A stretch of 64,000 bases of DNA from Streptacidiphilus melanogenes (GTDB lineage: Bacteria > Actinomycetota > Actinomycetes > Streptomycetales > Streptomycetaceae): contig NZ_BBPP01000042.1 in NCBI RefSeq assembly GCF_000787835.1, positions 1 to 64,000 of the forward strand, read 5' to 3'. Every line of letters begins with the position of its first letter. The first letter of the stretch is position 1. The translations under genes were made by a program, and so were the position numbers. The notes beneath the pieces were generated by a model. The model saw nothing but the letters and a program-made list of their open reading frames with translations. It made no database searches and had not been told where the DNA came from. Positions 52,249 to 59,826 of this stretch are shown here, piece by piece.

Positions 52249-52956
52249 TCAGCCGCGCCGCTCGAACGTCTCCGCCAACGCCGTGAAGATCAAGGCCGTG
52301 GAGGTCGCCCCCGGATCCTGGTGACCGATGCTGCGCTCGCCCAGGTAGGAGGCGCGTCCCTTGCGGGCCTGGAGGGGCGTGGTGGCCCGCGCACCGTCCT
52401 CCGCGGCGTCCGCCGCGGCCCGTGCGGCCGCGCGGAGGTCGCCGCCCGCCGTGACCGCCGCGTCGAACGCCGCCACGGCCGGGGTGAGTGCGTCGACCAT
52501 CGTCTTGTCCCCGACGGCGGCCGCCCCGAGCGCGCGGACCGCGTCCAGGCCCGCGTGCAGCGCGAGCGCGAACTGTTCACCGTCGGCCTCCGGCGTGGTC
52601 AACGCGCGGCCGATCGCTCGGAACGCGGTGCCGTAGAGCGGACCAGACGCCCCGCCGACGCTCGAGATCAGCGTCATGCCGACCTTGCCCAGCAACTGCC
52701 CGACCGTCTCCGGCGCATGACCCGCTCCCGCATGACCCGCTCCGCCGGTCGCCGCCTCGACGGCCGCGAAGCCGCGCTGCAGGTTCACGCCGTGGTCGGC
52801 GTCGCCGATCGCGGCGTCGAGCTCCGTCAACTCGTCGCGGTGCGCCGACACCGCGAGCGCGACGGCGTGGATCCATGCGCGGGTCGTCACGAGGTCGAGC
52901 GTGTCGACCCGGTCCACGCCGTCACCCTGGCCGCCCGTGTTCACGCCGGTGCTCAC
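52249..52956 (-). CDS. dhaL: Dihydroxyacetone kinase, ADP-binding subunit DhaL
   Basis: A 235-residue DhaL. The nucleotide/Mg site is DAAIGDADHGVNLQRGF. Further blocks are SSVGGASGPLYGTAFRAIGR, GDKTMVDALTPAVAAFDAAV and YLGERSIGHQDPGATSTALI. In PTS-dependent kinases DhaL holds ADP, is rephosphorylated by DhaM and passes the phosphate to dihydroxyacetone bound on DhaK. GTG 52956 has GGGGGAGG upstream. It follows dhaK by 43 bp. Confidence 0.94.
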   Translation of the reverse strand: MSTGVNTGGQGDGVDRVDTLDLVTTRAWIHAVALAVSAHRDELTELDAAIGDADHGVNLQRGFAAVEAATGGAGHAGAGHAPETVGQLLGKVGMTLISSVGGASGPLYGTAFRAIGRALTTPEADGEQFALALHAGLDAVRALGAAAVGDKTMVDALTPAVAAFDAAVTAGGDLRAAARAAADAAEDGARATTPLQARKGRASYLGERSIGHQDPGATSTALIFTALAETFERRG

Positions 52957-52999
52957 GCTTGTTTCGCCTCCCCCGTCCGCCCGGGACCGATCCCTGAGT

Positions 53000-54142
53000 T
53001 CACAGCCCCCAGCGCAGTGCCGGTGTGTTCACGGGCGCATCCCACAGCTCAAGCATCTCGTCGTCGACCCGGCAGAGAGTGAACGACGCGCCTGCCATGT
53101 CGAGACTCGTCACGTAGTTGCCGACCAGGCTGCGCGCGATGGTGACGCCCCGTCCGCCCAGCACCCGCGACACCTCGTTGAAGAGGATGTAGAGCTCAGA
53201 CAGCGGCGTCGCGCCGAGACCGTTCACCATCACGATCACCTGGACAGACCCCGCGCCGGCCCTCGCCACCTTGCCCGCAGCGTCCGCCTCGCCCGGCACG
53301 TCCGCCGCGTCCGCCGCGTCCGCCGCGTCCAGCACATCCGTCGCGTGCGCCGCGTCCGCCGCGTCCGCGAAGACCGACTCGGCCAGGATCGCGTCCAGTG
53401 CCAGTTCCGCGACCTCGTGCGCCGTGGCGAGCTTCTCGCGCCGACGGCCCGGCTCGCCGTGGATGCCGACGCCGACCTCCATCTCGTCCTCCGGCAGCAG
53501 GAAGCCGGGCTTCCCGTTGGCGGGCGTCGTGCACGCCGTCAGCGCGACCGCGAACGAGCGCGCGCTCGCGTTCACCCGGCGGCCCATCTCGGCCACGGCC
53601 CCCAACTCCGCGCCGCGCTCGGCCAACGCGCCCGCGATCTTCTCGACCATCAACGTCGCGCCCGTGCCCCGGCGGCCGGCCGTCCAGGTCGAGTCCTGCA
53701 CCGCGACGTCGTCGTCGACGAGCACCGTCTCCACCGCGATCCCGGCGTCCTCGACGGCCAACTCCGCAGCCATCTGGAAGTTGAGCACGTCGCCGGTGTA
53801 GTTCTTCACGACGAACACCACTCCCGCGCCGGAGTCGACGGCCTGCGCCGCAGCCAGCATCTGTCCCGGCACCGGGGAGGTGAACACCGCGCCCGGGCAG
53901 GCCGCGTCCAGCATGCCGACGCCCACGAAGCCCGCATGCAACGGCTCGTGACCGGAACCGCCGCCCGAGACGAGCGCGACCTTGCCGGCCCGGGGCGGCG
54001 CCGTGCGTCGGACGAACCCGCCGGCGCTCTCATCGGCGCCCTCGCCGGCTCCGGGGACGACCGTCAGCATCGGATGCGCGGCCGCAAGCCCGGCGAGGCT
54101 GTCGGCGACGTAGGAGTCAGGGGTGTTGAGGAACTTCTTCAC
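53000..54142 (-). CDS. dhaK: Dihydroxyacetone kinase, substrate-binding subunit DhaK
   Basis: A 380-residue DhaK. SGGGSGHEPLHAGFVGVGML is the substrate loop. His228 in GVGIHGEPG is the residue that binds dihydroxyacetone covalently. VVKNYTGDVLNFQMA and VNGLGATPLSELYI are standard. Two non-family stretches make it ~50 residues longer than usual: residues 31-41 (GAGEGADESAG) and, chiefly, 257-298, an Ala/Asp-rich run (DAADAADAADVPGEADAAGK) encoded by repeated GCGGAC-type triplets. The insert lies between conserved strands and is probably a surface loop. GTG 54142 has GGGAGGA upstream. Confidence 0.94.
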   Translation of the reverse strand: MKKFLNTPDSYVADSLAGLAAAHPMLTVVPGAGEGADESAGGFVRRTAPPRAGKVALVSGGGSGHEPLHAGFVGVGMLDAACPGAVFTSPVPGQMLAAAQAVDSGAGVVFVVKNYTGDVLNFQMAAELAVEDAGIAVETVLVDDDVAVQDSTWTAGRRGTGATLMVEKIAGALAERGAELGAVAEMGRRVNASARSFAVALTACTTPANGKPGFLLPEDEMEVGVGIHGEPGRRREKLATAHEVAELALDAILAESVFADAADAAHATDVLDAADAADAADVPGEADAAGKVARAGAGSVQVIVMVNGLGATPLSELYILFNEVSRVLGGRGVTIARSLVGNYVTSLDMAGASFTLCRVDDEMLELWDAPVNTPALRWGL

Positions 54143-54249
54143 AACGGCAGTCCTCCCGTGCGGCCCGCACGACCGAACCGCAGAATCGCCACGCGCGCGC
54201 CCGCGCTTGTGCTTTCACTTCGGAGAGCCGCGAATCTAGCATCACGGAC

Positions 54250-54768
54250 ATGACCGAGAGCAGTAACGCGCCCACCGATCGTGTCCGCTTCGCGTCCGCA
54301 ACGGAAGAGGCCGGGCCCGGGCCCGGGCCCGAACGCAGCGGCGCGGCCGGGGTCCGGCGCGGGCAGCCGGGCATCGTGGGGCTCGTCCTCGTCTCGCACA
54401 GCGCCCGACTGGCCGCCGGTCTCCGGGAGCTGCTCGAACCGCTGGGTGGCGGGCTGGTCCCGATCGCCACTGCGGGCGGCTCGGAGGACGGCACCCGCGA
54501 CGGCGGCCTGGGCACCAGCTACGAGCGGATCGAGGCCGCTGTCACCACCGCCGACGCGGGCGCGGGCGTCCTGCTCCTGCCGGACCTCGGCAGCTCCGTG
54601 CTGACCGCCCGCCTGGTCCTCGCCGACCTCGGGCGTGACGACGTGCTGCTGGTCGACGCGCCGTTCGTCGAGGGCGGCGTCGCCGCCGTCGTCGCCGCGT
54701 CGACGGGCGCGTCCCTGGCCGACGTCGCCGCGGCCGCACGCGAGGCGCGCACCGTCCCCAAGTTCTGA
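54250..54768 (+). CDS. dhaM: Dihydroxyacetone kinase phosphotransfer subunit DhaM (EIIA-man type)
   Basis: A PTS EIIA-mannose-like protein. The phosphorylated His is in GLVLVSHSARLAAGLRELLE (His50 with this start). LLPDLGSSVLTARLVL, VLLVDAPFVEGGVAAVVAAS and the end match DhaM. It passes phosphate from HPr to DhaL-ADP. There is no attached HPr or EI domain, as usual in Gram-positives. The first ~42 residues (with GPGPGPGPE) are absent from the family; a GTG at 54376 gives the standard start MGLVLVSHS and may be the real one. It is divergent from dhaK, not in the same operon. Confidence 0.88.
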   Translation: MTESSNAPTDRVRFASATEEAGPGPGPERSGAAGVRRGQPGIVGLVLVSHSARLAAGLRELLEPLGGGLVPIATAGGSEDGTRDGGLGTSYERIEAAVTTADAGAGVLLLPDLGSSVLTARLVLADLGRDDVLLVDAPFVEGGVAAVVAASTGASLADVAAAAREARTVPKF

Positions 54769-54881
54769 GCCGCCCTCCGGCGGCATCCGCGTCACCACCC
54801 TGGGAGAATGCAACCGGCACCGATCGGAACGAGCGCGCGACGAGCACGGCCCGTCGCGCGCGACAGGAGAGTGAGGGCTCC

Positions 54882-55739
54882 GTGGGCAGTCCCGTCGACC
54901 AACTGGTGGACCTGCTGGACCTCGAACAGATCGAGGTCAACATCTTCCGCGGACGCAGCCCCGAGGAGTCGCTCCAGCGCGTCTTCGGCGGACAGGTCGC
55001 CGGCCAGGCCCTGATCGCGGCCGGCCGAACCGTCGCCCCGGACAGACCGGTGCACTCGCTGCACGCGTACTTCCTGCGCCCGGGCATCCCGGGCATCCCG
55101 ATCGTCTACCAGGTCGACCGGATCCGGGACGGCCGCTCCTTCACCACCCGCCGGGTGCTCGGCGTCCAGCAGGGACGGACGATCTTCGCGCTGACCGCCG
55201 ACTTCCACCTGCCCGAGGAGTCGCCGTTCGAGCACCAGATCGCGAGGCCCGACGTCCCGGGGCCGGAGGAGCTCCCGTCGGCGCTGGAGGAGGTCGGCTC
55301 GGTGCTGGGCGAATTGCCGCCCTTCATCAGCCGCCGCCAGCCTTTCGAGCTCCGCTACGTCGACCGCGTGCGCTGGACGGAGGAGGAGCTCAAGGGCGTC
55401 GAGGCGCGCAGCGCGGTCTGGCTGCGCACCAACGGCACCCTCCCGGACGACCCGCTGATCCACACCTGCGCGGTCACCTACGCGAGCGACATGACGCTGC
55501 TGGACGCGGTCCGCGTCCCGGTCGAGCCGCTGTGGGGCAAACGGCACTTCGACATGGCCTCGCTGGACCACGCCATGTGGTTCCACCGGCCGTTCCGCGC
55601 GGACGAGTGGCTGCTCTACGAGCAGGAGTCGCCGGTGGCCGTCGGCGGCCGCGGGCTCGCGCGCGGGCAGATCTTCGACCGCCAGGGCTGCCTGGTGGTG
55701 TCGGTGATGCAGGAGGGCCTCTTCCGCCGCATCGCCTGA
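54882..55739 (+). CDS. tesB: Acyl-CoA thioesterase II
   Basis: A 285-residue TesB with two hotdog domains. The first has GGQVAGQALIAAGRTVAPDR, HSLHAYFLRPGIPGIPIVY and GRSFTTRRVLGVQQGRTIFA. The second has YASDMTLLDAVR, SLDHAMWFHRPFRADEWLLY and GGRGLARGQIFDRQGCLVVS. The catalytic Asp/Thr/Gln set of TesB fits these blocks. It cleaves medium- and long-chain acyl-CoA. GTG 54882 follows GAGGG. Confidence 0.94.
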   Translation: MGSPVDQLVDLLDLEQIEVNIFRGRSPEESLQRVFGGQVAGQALIAAGRTVAPDRPVHSLHAYFLRPGIPGIPIVYQVDRIRDGRSFTTRRVLGVQQGRTIFALTADFHLPEESPFEHQIARPDVPGPEELPSALEEVGSVLGELPPFISRRQPFELRYVDRVRWTEEELKGVEARSAVWLRTNGTLPDDPLIHTCAVTYASDMTLLDAVRVPVEPLWGKRHFDMASLDHAMWFHRPFRADEWLLYEQESPVAVGGRGLARGQIFDRQGCLVVSVMQEGLFRRIA

Positions 55740-55823
55740 GGCGTCCCCTCGCCCGCGCCCCGTCTCCGTCGCTGTCCCATCGCCCCCTTCCGGAGCACAC
55801 AGCCGGATGGGGGAAGATGACCC

Positions 55824-57173
55824 GTGCCCATAGAACAGCAGTCCGACCCAGCCCCGGCCCCGCCGGACGCCACACCCGCCACAGCAGCCGCTCCCGCCGC
55901 TCCCAGCGTTCCCGGCGGCCCGATCGGACGCCTCGGTCGCGCCGTCCGCGGCTCGCTCGCCGACATCACGCCGCTGCGCGAGCACCCGCACTACCGGCGG
56001 CTCTGGTTGGGACAGGCCGTCTCCGGCATCGGCCAGCAGATGACAGCGCTGGCCGTCTCCGTCCAGGTCTACGCGCTGACGCACTCGGCCCTGGCCACCG
56101 GCCTGATCGGCCTGTGCTCGCTGCTGCCCCTGGTCGCCTTCGGCCTCTACGGCGGCGCGATCGCCGACCGCGTCGACCGTCGCAAACTCGGCCTCGCCGG
56201 CGCGAGCGGCGCCGCCGTCCTCTCGGTCGGCCTCGCCGTCCAGGCACTGCTGGGCCTGCACGCGGTCGGCCTGCTGTACGGGATCGTGGCCCTCCAGGCG
56301 GTCTGCTTCGCGATCAACGCCCCGGCCCGCGCGTCGATGATCCCGCGCCTGGTCCCGGCCGAGCAGCTCCCGGCCGCGAACGCCCTGGGCAGCCTGAGCA
56401 TGAACCTGGGCCTCACGGTCGGCCCCATGATCGGCGGGCTCTTCATCGGGATCTGGGGCTTCCAGGCCGCCTATCTCGTCGACGCGGTCGCCTTCGGCGC
56501 GTCCCTCTACGCGATGTGGCGGCTGCCCGCGATGCGTCCCGAGGCGTCCTCGAACGGCAAGCGCGTCTCCGTCCTGGAGGGCCTGCGCTTCCTGCGGGAG
56601 CGTCCCAACCTGCGGATGACCTTCCTCGCCGACATCGCCGCCATGGTCTTCGGCATGCCCCGCGCCCTCTTCCCGGCCCTCGCGGCCACCCTCTACGGCG
56701 GCGGCGCCGGCACGGTCGGCCTGCTCACGGCCGCCCCGGCGGTCGGCGCGCTGATCGGCGGCCTCTTCTCCGGCTGGGTCAGCCGGGTGCACCGCCACGG
56801 CTTCGCCACCTCCCTCGCCGTCGCCGCCTGGGGCCTGGCCTGCGCGGGCTTCGGCCTCGCCCACGACCTCTGGCTCGGCCTGCTCCTCCTCGCCTGCGCG
56901 GGCGCGGCGGACACCGTCTCCATGATCTTCCGCAACACCATGCTCCAGGCCGCCGCCCCGGACGACATGCGCGGCCGCCTCCAGGGCGTCTTCATCGTCG
57001 TCGTCGCCGGCGGTCCCCGCCTCGGCGACTTCGAGTCCGGCGTCGTCGCCCAGCTCAGCACCCCGGCCATCTCCGCCACCACCGGTGGCCTGGCCTGCCT
57101 CGCGACCCTCGCCCTCCTCCTGGTCCGCTACCCGTCCTTCCTCCGCTACGACTCCCGCACCCCGACCCCATGA
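55824..57173 (+). CDS. MFS exporter (EntS-like)
   Basis: A 449-residue permease. After a Pro/Ala-rich cytoplasmic start (~45 residues) come LADITPLREHPHYRRLWLGQ and twelve hydrophobic segments. The MFS loop motif is GAIADRVDRRKLGLAGA, and ARASMIPRLVPAEQLPAANA with GLTVGPMIGGLFIGIWG is characteristic of the EntS/DHA3 group. These export siderophores or drugs; the substrate here is unknown. GTG 55824 has GGGGAAG upstream. Confidence 0.9.
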   Translation: MPIEQQSDPAPAPPDATPATAAAPAAPSVPGGPIGRLGRAVRGSLADITPLREHPHYRRLWLGQAVSGIGQQMTALAVSVQVYALTHSALATGLIGLCSLLPLVAFGLYGGAIADRVDRRKLGLAGASGAAVLSVGLAVQALLGLHAVGLLYGIVALQAVCFAINAPARASMIPRLVPAEQLPAANALGSLSMNLGLTVGPMIGGLFIGIWGFQAAYLVDAVAFGASLYAMWRLPAMRPEASSNGKRVSVLEGLRFLRERPNLRMTFLADIAAMVFGMPRALFPALAATLYGGGAGTVGLLTAAPAVGALIGGLFSGWVSRVHRHGFATSLAVAAWGLACAGFGLAHDLWLGLLLLACAGAADTVSMIFRNTMLQAAAPDDMRGRLQGVFIVVVAGGPRLGDFESGVVAQLSTPAISATTGGLACLATLALLLVRYPSFLRYDSRTPTP

Positions 57174-57234
57174 TCGCCTTCTCCGCCCCTCCCCCACCCG
57201 CACCGCTGTGACCTGCACGCATCCACACGGAAAC

Positions 57235-57250
57235 CCGTGCACAAGCACGG
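57235..57250 (+). terminator. Short hairpin after the MFS gene
   Basis: CCGTGC-ACAA-GCACGG is a perfect 6-bp stem with a 4-nt loop, 62 bp past the MFS stop and 76 bp before the tRNA. It may end MFS transcription. It is weak alone. Confidence 0.4.
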
Positions 57251-57325
57251 CCCCGGATCCTGTATTGTTCTTCCTGTGCCCGGGAGACCGGGGACAGACC
57301 GCAAAGCCGCAAGGCAGCGCAGTCA

Positions 57326-57399
<74 letters not shown>

Positions 57400-57427
57400 C
57401 TCGGACGGATGTCCAGAGTCGCAGGTC

Positions 57428-57461
57428 AGAGCCGGTGTCTGATTCATCAGACACCGGCTCT
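57428..57461 (+). terminator. Intrinsic terminator of the tRNA
   Basis: AGAGCCGGTGTCTGA (57428-57442) and TCAGACACCGGCTCT (57447-57461) form a perfect 15-bp stem with a TTCA tetraloop. CGACGTTTTT follows, giving a U-tract. It is 28 bp after the tRNA. Confidence 0.92.
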
Positions 57462-57484
57462 CGACGTTTTTCGGCCCACTTCGG

Positions 57485-57539
57485 CTGGGAGCGGATTGGG
57501 AGCGACGCTGGGAGCACTCGGCTCCCAATCCGCTCCCAG
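57485..57539. repeat. Perfect 19-bp inverted repeat made of TGGGAGC units
   Basis: CTGGGAGCGGATTGGGAGC (57485-57503) and GCTCCCAATCCGCTCCCAG (57521-57539) are exact reverse complements with a 17-bp spacer. The heptamer TGGGAGC occurs three times forward (57486, 57497, 57509; 11- and 12-bp steps) and twice inverted (57521, 57532). Regular helical-turn spacing suggests a protein-binding array, such as integrase arm sites of an element once integrated at the tRNA. The integrase gene is not in the window. Confidence 0.6.
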
Positions 57540-57691
57540 GTCAATCCATGTTGACCGCTATCACCCACAACGGTCGAGATGCCCAGATTTCTTTCGCGCT
57601 CCGCCGCGAGATCCGGGGCCACCTGGGCACTTTTGACGCAGCGCCATATGTTGTCGACCACACGGTGGGTGAGTTGCGCTCATGACGACAT

Positions 57692-58921
57692 TGCGGGTGC
57701 CGATAATTCATCCGGCCTGGTCAGCTGGCATGGCGGTACTCGCGCAGTGTCCCTCCGAGTCGGTCTCGTCGGCGAACCGGCAGACGTCGGATTCGGGCCG
57801 GCACGGTGACCGGCTCGGGCCGCGGTCGCAGCGGAGCGGCTTGGCCCAGGCTCCGGTGCGGCCGGTGCTGGTTGTAGAACGTCTCGAACTCCCGCAGCAC
57901 GTGCCGTAGGTGGCGCTGGTCCCAGATCAGCGTGCGGTCCAGGAGTTCACGTCGGCAGGTCTGGATCCACCGCTCCATGATCGAGTTCATCCGGGGCACG
58001 CGGATACCGGTGGTCACGACTTGCAGCCCGGCATCCGCCAGCAGCGTGTCGAACGCCGCAGTGAACTTCGAGTCGCGATCGCGGATCAGGAACCGCGCCT
58101 TGCTGCCCGCTTCCTCAAGGTCCATGACGAGGTTGCGTCCGAGCTGCACGATCCAGTCCGCCGTCGGGTGCGGGGTGGCGCCCATGACCCGCACGCGCCG
58201 GCTCGCGTGCTCGATGACCGCAAAGACGTACAGGCGCGCCCCGGTCAGCGTGCGGGCCTCGAAGAGATCGCAGGCGAGCAGCGCCTCGGCCTGGCTGCGC
58301 AGAAAGTCAGCCCAGGTAGTGCTGTTCCGTTCCGGGGCGGGTGGGATGCCGTGCTCCCTGAGGATCTCCCATACCGTGGACGCTGCAACCTTGATGCCCA
58401 GCGCCGCCAGCTCCCCGTGGATCCGCCGGTAGCCCCATGAGGGATTCTCCCGGGCCAGGCGCAGGACCAAAGCCCGGATCGAGCGGACGGTCGGCGGTCT
58501 CCCACGCCGCTTCGGCACACACGCCGCCGCATGCCGGCGCCGAAGAAGGTCCCGGTGCCAGCGCAGGATCGTATCCGGGCGGACCAGCAGCAGAAGACGG
58601 CGGAGCCTCTCCCCCGGCAGATGGTGGAGCAGCCCGGCCAGGACCGCCCGATCAACGTCGGTGAACACGGGCCTGCCGACCTGGCGCTGAAGCACCAGCA
58701 ACTGATGCCGCAGCACCAGTATCTCCACCTCCTTCTCCCGCTCCCCCATCGGTAGAAGGCGCAGCAGAGCAAACGCGTGGGTGGCAGCAAGGTAGACCAG
58801 GCGCAGTAGCACAAGAGATCATCCTGCCGCCCTCCCCCGCCGCCGAACAGCCCGCAGGGTAACCAACGGGATCCCCACGATCATGCCGCTGACCTGCCCG
58901 GATGATTTATCGGCACCCGCA
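57692..58921 (-). mobile_element. Insertion sequence, about 1.23 kb, DD35E transposase
   Basis: The ends form terminal inverted repeats of ~40 bp: 57692-57732 (TGCGGGTGCCGATAATTCAT onward) against the complement of 58882-58921 (TGCGGGTGCCGATAAATCAT onward). They differ at three positions and by one inserted base. The element starts TG and ends CA. One transposase gene fills it, and its stop codon lies inside the left repeat. I see no target-site duplication. The right end cuts an older related transposase after codon REN, so this copy inserted into that one, and the other half has been lost. Confidence 0.85.
57721..58812 (-). CDS. Integrase-core (rve) transposase of the IS element
   Basis: A 363-residue transposase, apparently intact. 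N-terminal helical/DNA-binding part: EKEVEILVLRHQLLVLQRQV, then RRLLLLVRPDTILRWHRDLL and PSWGYRRIHGELAALGIKVA. The catalytic domain has the first Asp in LLACDLFEARTLTG, the second in LIRDRDSKFTAAFDTLLADA and Glu in PRMNSIMERWIQTCRREL, a DD35E spacing. The end is ETFYNQHRPHRSLGQAAPLR. This is the single-frame integrase-core group common in Streptomyces (IS3/IS481-like). GTG 58812 is the start. Confidence 0.9.
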   Translation of the reverse strand: MLLRLVYLAATHAFALLRLLPMGEREKEVEILVLRHQLLVLQRQVGRPVFTDVDRAVLAGLLHHLPGERLRRLLLLVRPDTILRWHRDLLRRRHAAACVPKRRGRPPTVRSIRALVLRLARENPSWGYRRIHGELAALGIKVAASTVWEILREHGIPPAPERNSTTWADFLRSQAEALLACDLFEARTLTGARLYVFAVIEHASRRVRVMGATPHPTADWIVQLGRNLVMDLEEAGSKARFLIRDRDSKFTAAFDTLLADAGLQVVTTGIRVPRMNSIMERWIQTCRRELLDRTLIWDQRHLRHVLREFETFYNQHRPHRSLGQAAPLRPRPEPVTVPARIRRLPVRRRDRLGGTLREYRHAS

Positions 58922-59295
58922 GTTCTCGCGCACCAGGCGCAGGATCAGGAGCCGGACCGAACGGACCGTCGGCGGACGCCCGGGGCGCTTCGGCCCGCAG
59001 CTTCGCGCGTGGCGCCGCCCCATGAGGTCACGACGCCACCGCAGCACCGTGTCTGGACGGACAAGCAAACGAGCCGACGCAGGAACTCCCGCGGCAGCGG
59101 AACCAGCAGAGCCGCCAGGAACGCGCGATCCTCCGGAGAGAACGTCACCTTGTCCCCACCGAGCTGTCGTTCAAGGACCGTGATCTGGTGACGCAGAACC
59201 AGGATCTCCACGTCCTTCTTGCGGTCGCTCATCGGCGGCAGCCGCAGGGCGGCGAAAGCGTGGGAGACCGCGAGATTCGCGAAGCGCACGAGCAC
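58922..59295 (-). pseudogene. Older transposase, frameshifted and truncated
   Basis: The start (MLVRFANLAVSHAFAALRLP, then KKDVEILVLRHQITVLERQL) is clearly homologous to the intact transposase next door. Near 59065 the frame breaks. In the neighbouring frame it goes on as LLVRPDTVLRWRRDLMGRRH, GPKRPGRPPTVRSVRLLILR and LVREN. There it stops at the end of the newer IS, at the point where the intact copy reads REN-PSWGY. The catalytic domain is gone. It is a dead element with two lesions. Confidence 0.88.
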
Positions 59296-59434
59296 GAAAC
59301 GCGATCATGCCGGATCGGGACAATTCAGAGCGCAGGATGGTCCTGCCCTTTATCCGGCCCTCGATCATCGGGACGCCTTCCGATCTTGGTCATCGGTCGA
59401 CGATTTCGAACCCAAGACATAAAAATGCTTAAAT

Positions 59435-59803
59435 TCAGACGCTGGATCTCACAACAGGAAGAGCCACAGCCGCAATTGCAGTGGCCAAATCAACTGTTGC
59501 AGCGCACACACACGACCATTTATCATCGGCTACCGAAAAAATAAGGATAGGCTCACCCCTGGCCTCCTGCAGGGCAGCGAGGAAGCGCTCAACTTCGACC
59601 CCTTCTCTTCCGGACCCCCTGAAGCTCGCCGCCCGAACAGCATAGATGCTCGCTGCATCTGCCGCGCCCAGCGATGCAGCGCGATAAGAATAGCCCTCAA
59701 GCCTGTCTATGATCTTCAGGCCACAAGCCGCCGACTTCCAGCCGGCCGCCGCAAGGAAGGCAAGGGAATTCCTTGCCTCCTCTAGGCCTATTTCAATCGA
59801 CAT
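59435..59803 (-). CDS. Putative immunity protein of the RHS toxin
   Basis: A 122-residue protein, MSIEIGLEEARNSLAFLAAA onward, helix-rich with no recognised domain, signal peptide or membrane segment (a hydrophobic C-terminal stretch ATVDLATAIAAVALPVV is borderline). GGAGG lies 6 nt before ATG 59803. It starts 23 bp after the RHS gene stop, on the same strand, where cognate immunity genes of polymorphic toxins sit. Its codons are unlike the chromosome (ATT, GAA, ATA, CTA, AGG in the first dozen), as in the toxin tip. The immunity role is inferred from position and size. It could instead be an unrelated cargo gene. Confidence 0.65.
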   Translation of the reverse strand: MSIEIGLEEARNSLAFLAAAGWKSAACGLKIIDRLEGYSYRAASLGAADAASIYAVRAASFRGSGREGVEVERFLAALQEARGEPILIFSVADDKWSCVCAATVDLATAIAAVALPVVRSSV

Positions 59804-59826
59804 GTCCGCCCTCCATACTGGTCCGC

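Noticed and set aside
57548-57685. A 45-codon frame (MLTAITHNGRDAQISFALRR onward) between the tRNA and the IS
   Set aside because: It reads smoothly but has no ribosome-binding site or recognised family and ends at the IS border. It may be a relic of the integrated element; the support is too thin for a gene call.
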